The notes under the pieces: model-generated
The model's input: the letters and a program-made list of their open reading frames with translations, nothing else
The model's database searches: none
What the model was told of the DNA's origin: nothing
Virus record (IMG/VR): IMGVR_UViG_3300036766_000363
Location: 1 to 60,185 of that record
DNA from: a virus
Strand: one strand, 5' to 3'
Length of the DNA: 60,185 nucleotides
Program-made: the position numbers and the translations under genes
Part shown: one piece after another, positions 51,601-60,185 of the stretch
How positions within the stretch are numbered: the stretch's first letter is position 1
How the letters are laid out: each line of letters begins with the position of its first letter

Positions 51601-54519
51601 AGACATCCCCGTTTCGCCAATCAATGGCGGTTTACCCGGCAAACTTGCCTCGCCAAGATCCAGCGGCATCGACGTGCCAGGGTACCGCGGCGCAATCAGT
51701 CCCTTGGTCGAGCTAATGCCAAGGACTTCTTCCAGCAACTTCACTTCATCAGCGTCCAACGCCTCCCCCGCCTCAGCCTTTTTAATTGCATCCTTGGCCC
51801 GCACTCCCTCATCAGGCTTTAACGTTTCGCCCTCAACAAGTTCATCCACCCGCTTGATCGCCTCTGCATGTCCAACTCCGACAACGCGAGCCTCGACGCG
51901 CCCGGCCGCCGACGTAGGCGGAGCCTCAAGCCCTAGTACCCTGGCATAGACCCCCGTTTCCCATCCAGTAAGAGCAGGGCTTGGGCCACTCAGTTTTACA
52001 AAAAGTCTCTCAGCATCATGCAATTCAAGGTCGCTTATCCGCCCAGACTCATTGGCCTCGACAGCCTTCGCCCAGAACAAATCGTAACTCTTGGGATCAA
52101 TCGGGGTTAGCGTCGTTGGCTCCATGCCGCCCGTGGCCCCCGACCTCAAGAAAGCAACATATTCTCGGCTGCCCTTTTCAAGACTGCCGTCCGCAACCAA
52201 CCGATCGGCCTCGGCCCTTCGTGCCCTGATTCCCGCGCCTTGCCGCGCCTTTAGTTCCTTTAGCCTCTCGGCCGCTTCGCCAGAAGATTGCCGTCCGCCT
52301 TGCTCGCTAAAGGCGCGGAGAAGGTCGGCCTCTGCATCATGCGGGGGCTCGGGCGGTTCAGGCGTGTTACTCACACGCGCCTTACGCGGTGGCTTCCCGC
52401 CATTGCCGTTTCCGGCACGACTGCCTTCAATAATATCGTCGGCAATGCTCTCGCCAAGATCGCGGTTCGCAACCGCAATCTCTTCCGGCGTTGCGTCCTG
52501 GCCCTTTGCCTTAACCTCTTCCACCTTCTTTACAGAACTGACAACCGCTTCTTCCGCCGGGGTCGCCGTGCCCTGTGTAACCTTCTCATCCAGGGCAGAG
52601 TAGCGAGGGATAGATGGCTCTTCAAGATCCAATCGCTCTATCCCGTCAACTGAGTCTACAAAGTTGTCCCACGCCTCTGTTCGCGCTTCCGAATAGTCTG
52701 CGGCATCCTCAAAATCAGAACGTTCAATTCCACGATACTCATCAAGTGCATCACGCGCCTCGCCAACGTCATGCCCGCTCGACCCAAGTGAATCCAGGTC
52801 TTTTTCTGCTCGCGTAGAATTACGACTCTTTGAGGATGTCCATCTTGAGGCCACTGCATCCACAGGATCTTCATCAAAAACCGGAGGCTTAGTGCCGGAA
52901 ATGCGCGGCTCAGCGCGCGCAACAGGCGCTTCACGGGCAACGCCCGCCGTAGGTTCCGGCGTGACGGGGCGGGGCTCGGGCACATCCATCCCCCGCGACG
53001 CTGGCCCCGTGGGGGTGGCAAGGGGCTGCATCTTTATTGTCTCACCCTCCGCCGCCATCCCCGCCGTCGTCCTGCCGCCTGCCTCATCCGCAATCGCCCT
53101 GAACTCATCGGGCTTATTACGCACCGCTGCCCCGACCTGCTCGGGGGGCATGCCTAGTTCGTCAACCGCAGCAAGAAGGGAGACTTGCGCTTCTGGGGTA
53201 AGGGATTCGAGGGGAGCTATGCTTCCCGGCGGCCCTGCCGCTTCGAGGGGATCTACTATCGGCTTCTTCGGGGCAGACATACCAGCCGACACCGGCCCCA
53301 TAACTCTCGCAGGCTCGTTGGCCCACGCATCCAATTTAAGGGCAGCATTGTCAGCGCCCCGGATAGTGGACTTCAAGCCGCGTCCAATTGCGGGACTAAC
53401 CGCATCGACAAGCCCTGCGCCAGCCGCCGCACCACCGCCGCCCACAAACCCAGAACCAAGCACAAGCCCGGCACGCACCTTGGCGTCGTATTCAGATGGG
53501 ACAAATGGGATGTCTTCGGGCAACCTCGCGCCAGCCTCAGTAGACGCAGCCCGCGCCCCTGCGTTAATCGCCAATTCCGTCCCGAGACGGGCCGCTGGGT
53601 TTCGTTCTGCGCCAAGTGCCGTACCCAGCACCCCCGCCACCTTCGCGGTTCTCAACCCCATCCCCGCCTTGGCGGCTATCCCAAACGGGGCAATGGTCAG
53701 CGGGTCAAACAAAGAGGCAGCAACTGCCTCCCCAACGGCTCCCCCTGGCACATCGGTCGTTTCATGCCCCGTAATGCCCTCGAAGTTCTTGGCACCAGCA
53801 TTCATCGCGGTGTCGAGGAAGCTGCCCTCTTGCGGCATCCACCCGCCTTCAGGCGGCTTCGTTACCCAGTCCTTCGTCTTACCCCACCAGCCCTTCGACT
53901 GTTCTTCTTCTGGGGGAAGCTCAGACCACTGCTGAAATTGCTCCCTTTGAGTCCTATCAGATACGTTGGCGGGTTCCCACCATAGCCCCAAAGGGCCACC
54001 TGCAACCTGTGACTGAGGAATGGCATTATCCCCACCAACTGGTCTCCAATTGGGAACCTCTAGTTCGTGTTGAGCCTGCTGTTCCGGCGTTTCCCACGAC
54101 AGCCCCTGGTCGCTGAAGCCCGGCGTGTCCCTGAAACTGAACGTGTCCCAGGGCGACGAGGCTTGGTTCCAATCCTCATATGGGCCATCTCCACCCTGCG
54201 TAGCAAGTAGCGACTGCTCCTCTGGTGTCGGAGTGGGCAAGCCCCAATCCATGCCCTGATCGGGCAGCACGGGGGCACTTGCACCACCCCACGTATTCTC
54301 GTCGAACCCCGTCCCTGCGTAGGGGTCGCTTGAAATGGCTTCCTGCCACGGCAACGGCGACTCGGATACGCCCGAGGTTACGGGCGAACCAATGTTCTCC
54401 GAGGGAAGCGGGGGCAACGAGGATTCCCAGAGGTCGGTAAGATACCGAAACTCGTCTTCCTTCTTCTTGCCCTTGGGCACGAACTCGAAGTCGCTGGTCA
54501 GGTCATAAATGAGCGCCAC
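48625..54519 (-). CDS. Giant internal virion / ejection protein, 1964 aa
   Basis: Largest gene here. N-terminal 400 residues are Trp/Pro/Gly-rich then membrane-like (AGALVDA, AAKAGMGLRTAKVAGVLG); residues 450-1200 are helical and charged with low-complexity segments; residues about 1250-1700 resemble the conserved terminal region of large polyvalent phage proteins (IAANTGSGSLKEFFKSQNTL, NMIFFAPRFVISRPEFLARA, AVSPAARFLRGKAAPVPSMI). Such proteins are packed in the virion and injected with the DNA to make a channel in short-tailed phages. The C-terminal 250 aa are lysine/Asp-rich. No lytic transglycosylase motif seen. Confidence 0.75.
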   Translation of the reverse strand: MALIYDLTSDFEFVPKGKKKEDEFRYLTDLWESSLPPLPSENIGSPVTSGVSESPLPWQEAISSDPYAGTGFDENTWGGASAPVLPDQGMDWGLPTPTPEEQSLLATQGGDGPYEDWNQASSPWDTFSFRDTPGFSDQGLSWETPEQQAQHELEVPNWRPVGGDNAIPQSQVAGGPLGLWWEPANVSDRTQREQFQQWSELPPEEEQSKGWWGKTKDWVTKPPEGGWMPQEGSFLDTAMNAGAKNFEGITGHETTDVPGGAVGEAVAASLFDPLTIAPFGIAAKAGMGLRTAKVAGVLGTALGAERNPAARLGTELAINAGARAASTEAGARLPEDIPFVPSEYDAKVRAGLVLGSGFVGGGGAAAGAGLVDAVSPAIGRGLKSTIRGADNAALKLDAWANEPARVMGPVSAGMSAPKKPIVDPLEAAGPPGSIAPLESLTPEAQVSLLAAVDELGMPPEQVGAAVRNKPDEFRAIADEAGGRTTAGMAAEGETIKMQPLATPTGPASRGMDVPEPRPVTPEPTAGVAREAPVARAEPRISGTKPPVFDEDPVDAVASRWTSSKSRNSTRAEKDLDSLGSSGHDVGEARDALDEYRGIERSDFEDAADYSEARTEAWDNFVDSVDGIERLDLEEPSIPRYSALDEKVTQGTATPAEEAVVSSVKKVEEVKAKGQDATPEEIAVANRDLGESIADDIIEGSRAGNGNGGKPPRKARVSNTPEPPEPPHDAEADLLRAFSEQGGRQSSGEAAERLKELKARQGAGIRARRAEADRLVADGSLEKGSREYVAFLRSGATGGMEPTTLTPIDPKSYDLFWAKAVEANESGRISDLELHDAERLFVKLSGPSPALTGWETGVYARVLGLEAPPTSAAGRVEARVVGVGHAEAIKRVDELVEGETLKPDEGVRAKDAIKKAEAGEALDADEVKLLEEVLGISSTKGLIAPRYPGTSMPLDLGEASLPGKPPLIGETGMSLPGRGVTDALDNGPSTPVDLLSQKDEALASWKAADEAASEAERRAVGQSRGEWEATKRDRRPRVTETLKAAAERRKPWDQKLAGAADQGAAAEAANLRLAADAELKKLNDLDAQFRPKVDAGAGATPEPTYVTLLDEWRRLDAEATKLERAATDLERAAKRSSKYSSQNAQSSMLGASDARTWASEARARANEADGRVQEYRKSHPAARSERRVLPPEPTPAPIDTDKAVELAERNWGIRLTQKSGHWMAQGVIGTKGAKAAYDISLLLRQGAGALYAHPAIWWDGVKKGWPAWADVDGAKAAMDEINTRPNAGIAKDAGLPMNDIHGGAGEFSNEGVSAGWIEKMSLGNLPKIGSTIKKGLTAAGVDIRGHRVSLNSLNPGEIIASSGRQAAVFMNTVRAYWFDSVWDNLPVAARSGDEGAKRAKDLAKMIAANTGSGSLKEFFKSQNTLLNMIFFAPRFVISRPEFLARATKLAITDQYLRKEAIRELVTYFAGTAAMLGFMQMMYEVSDGKLGGKVDLNPNSGTFGNINIGPQSYDPWGGNIQIAKMLIQTITAEKYSSSSGRNYDIDRVGPSIGGKTYGPAVSPAARFLRGKAAPVPSMIWDQTSGRDFNNDPVKRDPLSIVKGLIGPLSPVEMAEAYKEWGLRQALGTLPSYLGIGVNVQTKNNYDIAIKESYKNWQPKLSDGQEYPKEDRPANDPLYKAIFAEKNPDKKPEVHGKVSEELRAIKADKDGKSAANDAQFRSGKELVGKWKDDGSRINDLARVKAEGKMEGFIRSDPPKGSLDYWVASYIDTFVEAEDGNPDYDATRVKQDAWLKENGGVALSYVNDVFSTNKSPERKAYIKAMQKLGGDGYFDREKMPHYDGLTSGVEETELEKLEVLVGVKRNPKDAPALAKSFEKMDWAKSAMVILENEGIPPAQIEDVIKIHAAQLAAQSIADGRKADSFGFTHLNGDYFMYKQAHPRELAWLNDSYTYDQMFEIYGGSFETD

Positions 54520-54527
54520 GGACTCTC

Positions 54528-57089
54528 CTAAGTCTGAATAAGGCTAGGATTGTACGCCGAACCCAACGGGGCGCGAGCCTTCACGCCGGCCATCAGGTTC
54601 GGAAGGTTCTGGTTCCCGGCCTTGAATAGGGACGAGAGGAGGGCGAATGAGCCAGGGGCGTTGTTCTGGAGGTCGGACAGGTTGGTGAAATTCAGGGCGT
54701 TCGGGGCGGGCAGGGCGTTATCCCCCGTCAGCCCAAGCGCGGGGACGTTGATCCCGTTCGCCGCCAACTGCTCCGCAATCCCCGGTTGGTTCAGGAGCCT
54801 TGAGAGCGCCTGGTAAACCTCGGGGCCATAGCTGAGGATGTCAATCCCGGCGCTCTGTGCAAGCGCGTCAAGAAGGGCGTTGCCAGTCGTGCCACCTGCG
54901 GGAGTCGTGCCACCTGCGGGAGTCGTGCCACCTGCGGGAGTCGTGCCACCTGCGGGAGTCGTGCCACCTGCGGGAGTCGGCTGCCCTCCACCGGGCCTGG
55001 TTCCACGAGTCCGGCCATTGCGGTCAATCACCCTGCCATCGGTCAGCGTTGAGTCGGTAGCCGGGTCATCGCCGCCCAACTCGATACCAAACCTTCGAGC
55101 CCTTGCCCCAATAATCCCCGAAAGAGTGGGGCGCGTCCCCGAAGGAGGCCTGTACGGGTTATCAGGGGTGTACGAGTTCATCGGCGGGGCTTCACGCGGC
55201 ACAGGGCCTTGCGTAGCCGTATCCCACCACCCGCCCCAGTAGGGGGTCAGGGCATTAGGGTTACCAGGCGTAGTCATGGGGGGCTTGGAGGGCGGGATAG
55301 AGGGGTCGTTCCCGCGATACGTCCATTGATCCTTGCCGTTTACCGGGACCACCCACCACTGATCGCCATTGGCGGCAGAATAGGTTTCACCGGGGCGGGG
55401 ATTCCACGCGGGGGGAACCGGAACCTTCGGGGTCGGAACCACAATCGGAGAGGGAACTACTGCCTCAGGAGGCGGTGGAGGTGGAGGAGGCAACGCAGTC
55501 GTGTCCCCACTGTTCTGTGTGGTCACAACAGGGTCGGGTTGCGGTTGCGCGGGGGAAGTGGGGAGGGGCTTGGGCTTAGGAATATAATTCGGATCATGCC
55601 CAACCGTGCCATCTGGAAGCACAACCAACGGGCCTAGGCCATCATCAAAAGGAGTCGGCTCAAAGCCCGTCCCATCGGCAAACCGGCGCACAGGAAGTTC
55701 ATACCCGGTCGCCCTCTTCAACCTGTTACGGAAAGAATTGACGAACGGAGAGTCCCGTCGAGGCCCCGGCCAGGGGGCTGTCGGCAATGGGAACATACGA
55801 TTATCCCCCGCATACGGTATGTCGCGGCGGGGGGGCGGGGGCGTTGGGCCAGTGCCCCCAACAAATCCACTATCCCCTCCCCGTGTCCCCACCCCACTTG
55901 GCGCGGTGGGGCCAAGCGTCCCTTCCGCGTGACGAGGGATCTGCGCCCCCCGAACTACATCTCGAAGTCCCATTTTCTTTACGTCCTTATTGGAGAGGAA
56001 CCCAACCGGGGCATTGGTAGGGTTCACCATGAGTTCTTCCGTGCCGGTTTCCTGCCCGGAAGGGCTGTCGCCAACAACGGCAAGCGAGTCGGTCACAAGC
56101 CCCGCTGGCGTGTTGACAGGGCCACCGGCAAAGCCGCGCTGGGCAAAGGGTCTGAGCTTGTCTGCCTGCCTCGCCATGACCTGTGAGAGGGTCATGCTGT
56201 CCGTAGCACCGGCCTGCCCCGTAAACACGTCTACGGGCGTCCCCAGCGGCTCTGTACCCAATCGGGCAAACAGTTCTCGCTGAACGGCATCGCCGGGGTC
56301 GGCACCCAACTCGGCCAACGTGTTGGCGCGCTTCTGCTGGATGTCAGCGGTAGCGATGGCGCGACGGTCAGCCTGTTCTTCCTTGGCGAGCCAGAGGTTT
56401 TCGTACTGGAGGGCAAGCGTCTTGTTGAACTGCTCCTCACCCACCGCCATCTTCTCGCGTTCGAGGTCCATCTGCGCCTTGCGCCACGCATTGTCAGCAG
56501 CCATGCCCTCCCGTTGCAGGGAGAGATTCGCCATCTGGTACGCGGCCTCAGCGGCCTGCGCCGAACCCTGCATGGCAAGGCGGGCCTGGTCGAGTTTCAG
56601 GTTCTCGCCAAACTCATACTGGTGCTGGGCGAGGGCAGCGGCCTTGTCCGCCTGCGCGGTCGGGCCATACTGGACATCGAATGTCTTGTCCCACCGCTCC
56701 TGGTCAACGCGAATGGCAAGAGCCTCGGGGGACTCAACGTAGTCGGTAGAAGAAGGAGGGACATAAGCGAAGTTGCCGTCAATCCACTCGGACGTGCCGG
56801 GCTTGTAGTTAGCAACGTAGTTCGCGAACGCCGTGATTGTACGCGCGCTGGCAGGCTTGCCCGGCACGTCCGAGGGGTCAGGGGTTCCGTACTTGGAATC
56901 CCATCCGCCAGGAAGCCCGCGCCCGCCGTTCACCCAGTCAGTAACGAGGGCATCAACAACCGTTGATTGCCACATCGGATGATTCACGCCACCAGGAACA
57001 GGTCCACCCGGCCCCTGAACCCATGGGTCGTTCGCAACATATCCGGGCAACTTGGTGCCACTGGTTTTCGGAGTAAGGTCAATCGCCAT
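54528..57089 (-). CDS. Large virion protein with TTPAGG repeats, 853 aa
   Basis: ATG at 57089 overlaps the previous gene. N-terminal beta part, then a helical coiled-coil stretch (about 140-290) with repeated Gln/Ala/Glu, then Pro/Gly-rich linkers, a five-fold TTPAGG repeat (DNA 54886-54975) and a small C-terminal globular part (NALLDALAQSAGIDILSYGP). Probably an internal or portal-associated virion protein that is ejected or anchors. No family recognised. Confidence 0.65.
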   Translation of the reverse strand: MAIDLTPKTSGTKLPGYVANDPWVQGPGGPVPGGVNHPMWQSTVVDALVTDWVNGGRGLPGGWDSKYGTPDPSDVPGKPASARTITAFANYVANYKPGTSEWIDGNFAYVPPSSTDYVESPEALAIRVDQERWDKTFDVQYGPTAQADKAAALAQHQYEFGENLKLDQARLAMQGSAQAAEAAYQMANLSLQREGMAADNAWRKAQMDLEREKMAVGEEQFNKTLALQYENLWLAKEEQADRRAIATADIQQKRANTLAELGADPGDAVQRELFARLGTEPLGTPVDVFTGQAGATDSMTLSQVMARQADKLRPFAQRGFAGGPVNTPAGLVTDSLAVVGDSPSGQETGTEELMVNPTNAPVGFLSNKDVKKMGLRDVVRGAQIPRHAEGTLGPTAPSGVGTRGGDSGFVGGTGPTPPPPRRDIPYAGDNRMFPLPTAPWPGPRRDSPFVNSFRNRLKRATGYELPVRRFADGTGFEPTPFDDGLGPLVVLPDGTVGHDPNYIPKPKPLPTSPAQPQPDPVVTTQNSGDTTALPPPPPPPPEAVVPSPIVVPTPKVPVPPAWNPRPGETYSAANGDQWWVVPVNGKDQWTYRGNDPSIPPSKPPMTTPGNPNALTPYWGGWWDTATQGPVPREAPPMNSYTPDNPYRPPSGTRPTLSGIIGARARRFGIELGGDDPATDSTLTDGRVIDRNGRTRGTRPGGGQPTPAGGTTPAGGTTPAGGTTPAGGTTPAGGTTGNALLDALAQSAGIDILSYGPEVYQALSRLLNQPGIAEQLAANGINVPALGLTGDNALPAPNALNFTNLSDLQNNAPGSFALLSSLFKAGNQNLPNLMAGVKARAPLGSAYNPSLIQT
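54886..54975. repeat. 18-bp in-frame tandem repeat x5
   Basis: GTCGTGCCACCTGCGGGA is repeated five times without mismatch inside the 853-aa gene and encodes TTPAGG. An 18-bp period keeps the frame, so copy number can vary without disrupting the protein. It is likely a flexible linker. Confidence 0.85.
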
Positions 57090-57931
57090 CAGGCACCACC
57101 AATAAAGTTCTTCAACCCGGATTCGTCAGGCATCCGCCCCCCCGGAAGCATTGTTCCACGCCCGTAAGCAGGAAGCCCCACGACGTTATCAAGCCCATAG
57201 TCGGGGGGGAGTTTGTCGGGAATTGTTCCACGAATAATTGAGGACAACCCGTTCACATCCGAATTGGAGGAGGTCATGTACGGGGCATTAGAGCTAAACA
57301 GCCCCTTCTGAATCCCCACAGCACGGTCATCGTTGTACGCCTGTTTCTTGGACTGAAAGTCGAGATTAGCCTGTTCGAGATCCGAAGCGGCTTTCGCACG
57401 GGCAAGGAAGTCCTTGAACTTCCGAGTGGCCTCGGCGGTTTTGTCGGGCTCGGTGTCGGCCCACGAGCGGACAGAACCAATTTGCGCCTTGGCAAACGCC
57501 TTGGCCTTCGATAGGTCAGACTCCGCGAGATCGAGAGCCTTATAAGCCTCCGTTGCGGCGGTGTTCTTTACCCAAGAAGTGCTTGGCTTGCCGTCCCCTC
57601 CGGCCTGAGCCTTCGCGAAGGCTTCCGAGTAGCCCTTTTTTATGGCATCGTCATACGCCTTTTGGTCGTACCCTTCCCCCATTGTCGTGATGCCTTCGTA
57701 AACAATCCCGTCTGAGCCAACCTTGAAATCCTTGAGGGCAAACGGTCGCCACGCCGCGTCAGCGGCGGCATAGTTGCTTTCAGCCGCAGTAACGTCAGCC
57801 GGGCGCGCGAGAAGGGGATTTACAGGAGCGGCGGGCTTAACCGGCTCGCCGGGATCGGGCGCGGCCAACGTACGCGGAAAGGCCAAGCCCTGCTCCTGTG
57901 CGCTTAGTTCGCTATCCGGGTCCGACATCAT
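57089..57931 (-). CDS. Virion protein, 280 aa
   Basis: ATG at 57931 (second ATG 57928), 20 nt inside the end of the 145-aa gene. N-terminus Pro/Ala-rich; centre helical (LDLAESDLSKAKAFAKAQIG, ARAKAASDLEQANLDFQSKK); C-terminus Gly-rich with repeated LPxYG/LPPDYG phrases and ends GLKNFIGGA. Likely packed with the portal or internal proteins. Not recognised. Confidence 0.65.
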   Translation of the reverse strand: MMSDPDSELSAQEQGLAFPRTLAAPDPGEPVKPAAPVNPLLARPADVTAAESNYAAADAAWRPFALKDFKVGSDGIVYEGITTMGEGYDQKAYDDAIKKGYSEAFAKAQAGGDGKPSTSWVKNTAATEAYKALDLAESDLSKAKAFAKAQIGSVRSWADTEPDKTAEATRKFKDFLARAKAASDLEQANLDFQSKKQAYNDDRAVGIQKGLFSSNAPYMTSSNSDVNGLSSIIRGTIPDKLPPDYGLDNVVGLPAYGRGTMLPGGRMPDESGLKNFIGGA

Positions 57932-58349
57932 TCACCCCGATCTCTCCTGCGGGCATAGCCTCAACAGGGAGCATAGGGGCGGTCGGACGTAGCGCCGCCT
58001 TCTTCGTTTCTTCTGCAAGTAACTGTTCCATCCGGTGTGAATACACATACGCGAACCGCAATGCAATATCCCCCGGATGTACTGATAGTATCTTATCCTC
58101 TGGCAGACCAGAAAGTACAGTCTGAATGAACTGTGTCTTACTTCGCACCCAGTTCAACCATGCATCTTTGTTCCCGCGCAACTGCGAAACGTACAATCGC
58201 AACTGGTCACGCTCGCTTGATTGTTCCATCCCAAATGGGCGTCCGTCCGGGGAAAGACTGTCAACAATCCGGTTGACGTATTCTTTCCCCCATTCAGACA
58301 CTTCCTCGGCAATCATCTCCATACCGTCGATAAAAGTGGGGGTACTCAC
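57912..58349 (-). CDS. Hypothetical protein next to portal, 145 aa
   Basis: ATG at 58349 overlaps the portal stop (ATGA). Helical (FIDGMEMIAEEVSEWGKEYV, ILSVHPGDIALRFAYVYSHR). A tight partner of the portal gene; may be a head-completion or portal-clip protein, by position only. Confidence 0.68.
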   Translation of the reverse strand: MSTPTFIDGMEMIAEEVSEWGKEYVNRIVDSLSPDGRPFGMEQSSERDQLRLYVSQLRGNKDAWLNWVRSKTQFIQTVLSGLPEDKILSVHPGDIALRFAYVYSHRMEQLLAEETKKAALRPTAPMLPVEAMPAGEIGVNDVGPG

Positions 58350-60185
58350 ATTGGCCCTCGTGCCGACTGCTGCCCGAGGATGTTCTGCGGTTGAGGCAGG
58401 CCCACCGGCGTCCCTCCGCCCGTGCCGTTAATCATGCTTTCAGGAGTTGGATTGTATTGCTGTGCCGCACCGCCGTTCGCCTGTGCGAGAGCCATGTCAG
58501 GAGAAAGGCCACCGGCTGCGGCGAGTTCGCCATTGGTCGCCAGTTCCGCGCCAGCGCCCTGGAGCGCGGGGTCGGAACCGGCCACCTGCCCGGCAGAGAC
58601 GGCAGGGGTGGAGTCCTTAACCAGCTTGAGCCGCAGTTTCTCGACGATCAGGTCGCTGAGGACGCCGGAGGCGACGGCCTTCTGGCGCTCGGCTTCTTCG
58701 TAAATCCGCCACTCTTCTTCTTCGGGGGCTTCCATGTTGAGGATGTCGCCGCGCGCGGTGACGGTGGACATGGCCTGTGTGCCAGGGCCGTTGGCCGGGC
58801 GGGTGGCATTGAGGAAGGACTGCATGGCGGCGGGATAGTCCATCGGCCTTTGGCCCCGCACCCGCGCCTCGATGATGGGCATTGGGGATACGTCGGACGG
58901 CTTGAGCGTGACCCACTGACCGGCCCGCTGCCCACGGGCGTTCTTCTCCACGTAGGAGACAGGGGTCGGCTCGTCCATCGCGGCAACGTGCTCAAAGACG
59001 AGGCGGACGTAATCCTCGTGACCACGCGCCACGTTCTGGTCGAGCTTCGCGTCAAGGTGCTCAGACTGAGTGACGAGGACATTGGCATGGTAGCCCGCCT
59101 CCACCCCTGGCTGGCGTTCGCCAAAGAGGATGCTCGACCCGATAAGGTGCGACATCCGGTCAGCGAGACGCTTGTACTGGTTCTCAAGCAACTCAAGCCG
59201 CTGATCCTCAAAGAGCCGCCCAACCTTTTCCGTAGACCAGAGCGTGAGCGGCTGGCCTTCCTGCACGTTCGGAGGCTTCGGGATGGCATCGTCGGCACCA
59301 CGAAGGGACTGGTCAAGGTAGATGACCGGGGTAGGCCAACCCATGGCGCGGGCAGCGGTGTGGACCTGGCTGTTGACCTGATCGAGATGTTGATTGAGGT
59401 CAAGAATGGCCTTCATCACGTACTCAGTTTCGTTGCGATTAGACGCGCGCCAGCCACTACCGCGCCCCGCGACCATGTTGTAATTCACACGCCCAAGCCC
59501 GTGCCTGTAGGCGTGAAGAAGAATCGGAGTGCCGCCCTTCATCGACTCAGGGGAGTCCGTGCCCGGCCACTTCCGGTACTCGCGTGTGCCGGGGCCAAGG
59601 GCGTAGTAGGCGTAATAATCCTGGTTGGCGTAGTGGAGGATGATGACGTTCTGCTTGAAGCCAGCGCCCGTGTCAAAGTCAGGAAGCCCACTGGTGTCGA
59701 ACAACTTGTTGGAACGGACAGACCGGAGACTCCGCTGCTCAAGCTCAAACGACTCAACCGTGGTCGGCCCCTCAAGGATGGGAAGGAATGACTCCACCGG
59801 GACGTAGACGCGCCGAATGGGGATGCCCGCCCTGCGCTTGTATTCTTCCGAAGCCTTCTCATAGGCGGTCGGGTCTTCGTACATCCGCTCGAAGTTCGTC
59901 TTGCCGTCTTCGCCCTTGATAACCATCTCAGGCCAGAAGGCAGCGGGGGCGCGTTCTACGCGGGAGACGGCACGTCCGAAGAGAATCTGGTCACGCACCA
60001 TGGAGTTATGAACACCAGGGTTGTTCCGCTCGATCTCCTCGGTCGCAGTCGTGGCCCACTTTTCAATCCTCGTAGACTCGGCCTGCGCCCTTTCCCCGAA
60101 CCCGGCGGGGACAACCTTGATTCGGGGCATGTCAAGAAAGCGCGATTCTTTCTCGTTGACAGCGGCGGCGAGGTGGTAGGCATGA
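58346..60185 (-). CDS. Portal protein, main part (runs off right edge)
   Basis: From the edge the frame reads AYHLAAAVNEKESRFLDMPR and continues without a stop to 58346, giving at least 612 codons; an internal ATG at 60130 is unlikely to be the true start. Segments NRNETEYVMKAILDLNQHLD, YKRLADRMSHLIGSSILFGE and a Glu-rich helix (APEEEEWRIYEEAERQ) fit the stem and wing helices of portals. It forms the twelve-fold ring through which DNA enters and leaves. Its N-terminal part is probably the frame at 159-1. Confidence 0.78.
   Translation of the reverse strand, partial: HAYHLAAAVNEKESRFLDMPRIKVVPAGFGERAQAESTRIEKWATTATEEIERNNPGVHNSMVRDQILFGRAVSRVERAPAAFWPEMVIKGEDGKTNFERMYEDPTAYEKASEEYKRRAGIPIRRVYVPVESFLPILEGPTTVESFELEQRSLRSVRSNKLFDTSGLPDFDTGAGFKQNVIILHYANQDYYAYYALGPGTREYRKWPGTDSPESMKGGTPILLHAYRHGLGRVNYNMVAGRGSGWRASNRNETEYVMKAILDLNQHLDQVNSQVHTAARAMGWPTPVIYLDQSLRGADDAIPKPPNVQEGQPLTLWSTEKVGRLFEDQRLELLENQYKRLADRMSHLIGSSILFGERQPGVEAGYHANVLVTQSEHLDAKLDQNVARGHEDYVRLVFEHVAAMDEPTPVSYVEKNARGQRAGQWVTLKPSDVSPMPIIEARVRGQRPMDYPAAMQSFLNATRPANGPGTQAMSTVTARGDILNMEAPEEEEWRIYEEAERQKAVASGVLSDLIVEKLRLKLVKDSTPAVSAGQVAGSDPALQGAGAELATNGELAAAGGLSPDMALAQANGGAAQQYNPTPESMINGTGGGTPVGLPQPQNILGQQSARGPM

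Noticed and set aside
54838-55242. Plus-strand frame of VVPPAG repeats
   Set aside because: It is the antisense reading of the TTPAGG repeat in the 853-aa virion gene.
58391-59791. 466-aa plus-strand frame opposite the portal gene
   Set aside because: Long antisense frames are expected in GC-rich genes; Arg/Gly/His-rich composition and no recognisable motif.

Overview
The window looks like a nearly complete genome of a tailed double-stranded DNA phage (Caudoviricetes) of roughly 60 kb. It is GC-rich, uses AGGAGG-type ribosome binding sites with frequent GTG and TTG starts, and its genes overlap by 1-14 nt (ATGA, GTGA, TGATG). I cannot name the host with confidence. The virion genes (very large internal protein, no tape-measure or sheath gene recognised, fibre with HxH repeats) suggest a short-tailed podovirus-like particle. 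The N-terminal 53 codons of what looks like the portal gene sit at positions 159-1 and the rest runs in from the right edge, so the two ends are probably neighbours on a circular or permuted genome with only a few codons missing.

Layout. (1) 1-4.4 kb, minus strand: portal start, small genes, large terminase, an HNH endonuclease. (2) 4.4-5.95 kb: mostly non-coding control region with a tRNA-Gln(CTG), hairpins, nested direct and inverted repeats and a 16-bp x5 tandem repeat; two tiny genes. (3) 5.95-14.7 kb, plus strand: about 25 small accessory genes, many with CxxC zinc motifs, some 25-26 aa membrane peptides, two HNH endonucleases and a serine recombinase preceded by a 14-G tract; a probable small terminase gene lies here on the opposite strand. 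(4) 14.7-27.7 kb, minus strand: early/replication block with three DNA methyltransferases of different chemistry, a primase-helicase cut in two by a dCMP deaminase gene, VRR-NUC and PD-(D/E)XK nucleases, a DUF4406-DUF1599 nucleotide-modification protein, and an HTH-metallophosphoesterase. No DNA polymerase was found. (5) 27.7-31.2 kb, minus: small genes and the lysis group (amidase endolysin, holin, small membrane proteins). (6) 31.2-60.2 kb, minus: virion genes from fibre back to portal (major capsid at 46.6-47.5, scaffold at 47.5-48.5, 1964-aa internal protein at 48.6-54.5), with three more HNH genes wedged in.

The most unusual object is at 35.2-36.0 kb: inside the minus-strand virion operon lies a plus-strand island made of a large predicted structured RNA (a tRNA-like cloverleaf with anticodon UUA inside an outer stem, followed by a pseudoknotted domain closed by a 9-bp helix) and three tiny genes. 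Other notable points are a two-frame coding region in the C5-cytosine methyltransferase gene with a duplicated neighbour-gene start on either side, a matching promoter-plus-hairpin leader in front of two HNH genes, three tandem paralogous virion genes, and several recurring promoter-like motifs.

How the genes work together: the early block makes single-stranded DNA intermediates, remodels nucleotide pools and methylates DNA, presumably recruiting the host polymerase; the late block builds the capsid, packages DNA with the terminase and lyses the cell. All functional assignments come from reading motifs by eye; no database search was run.
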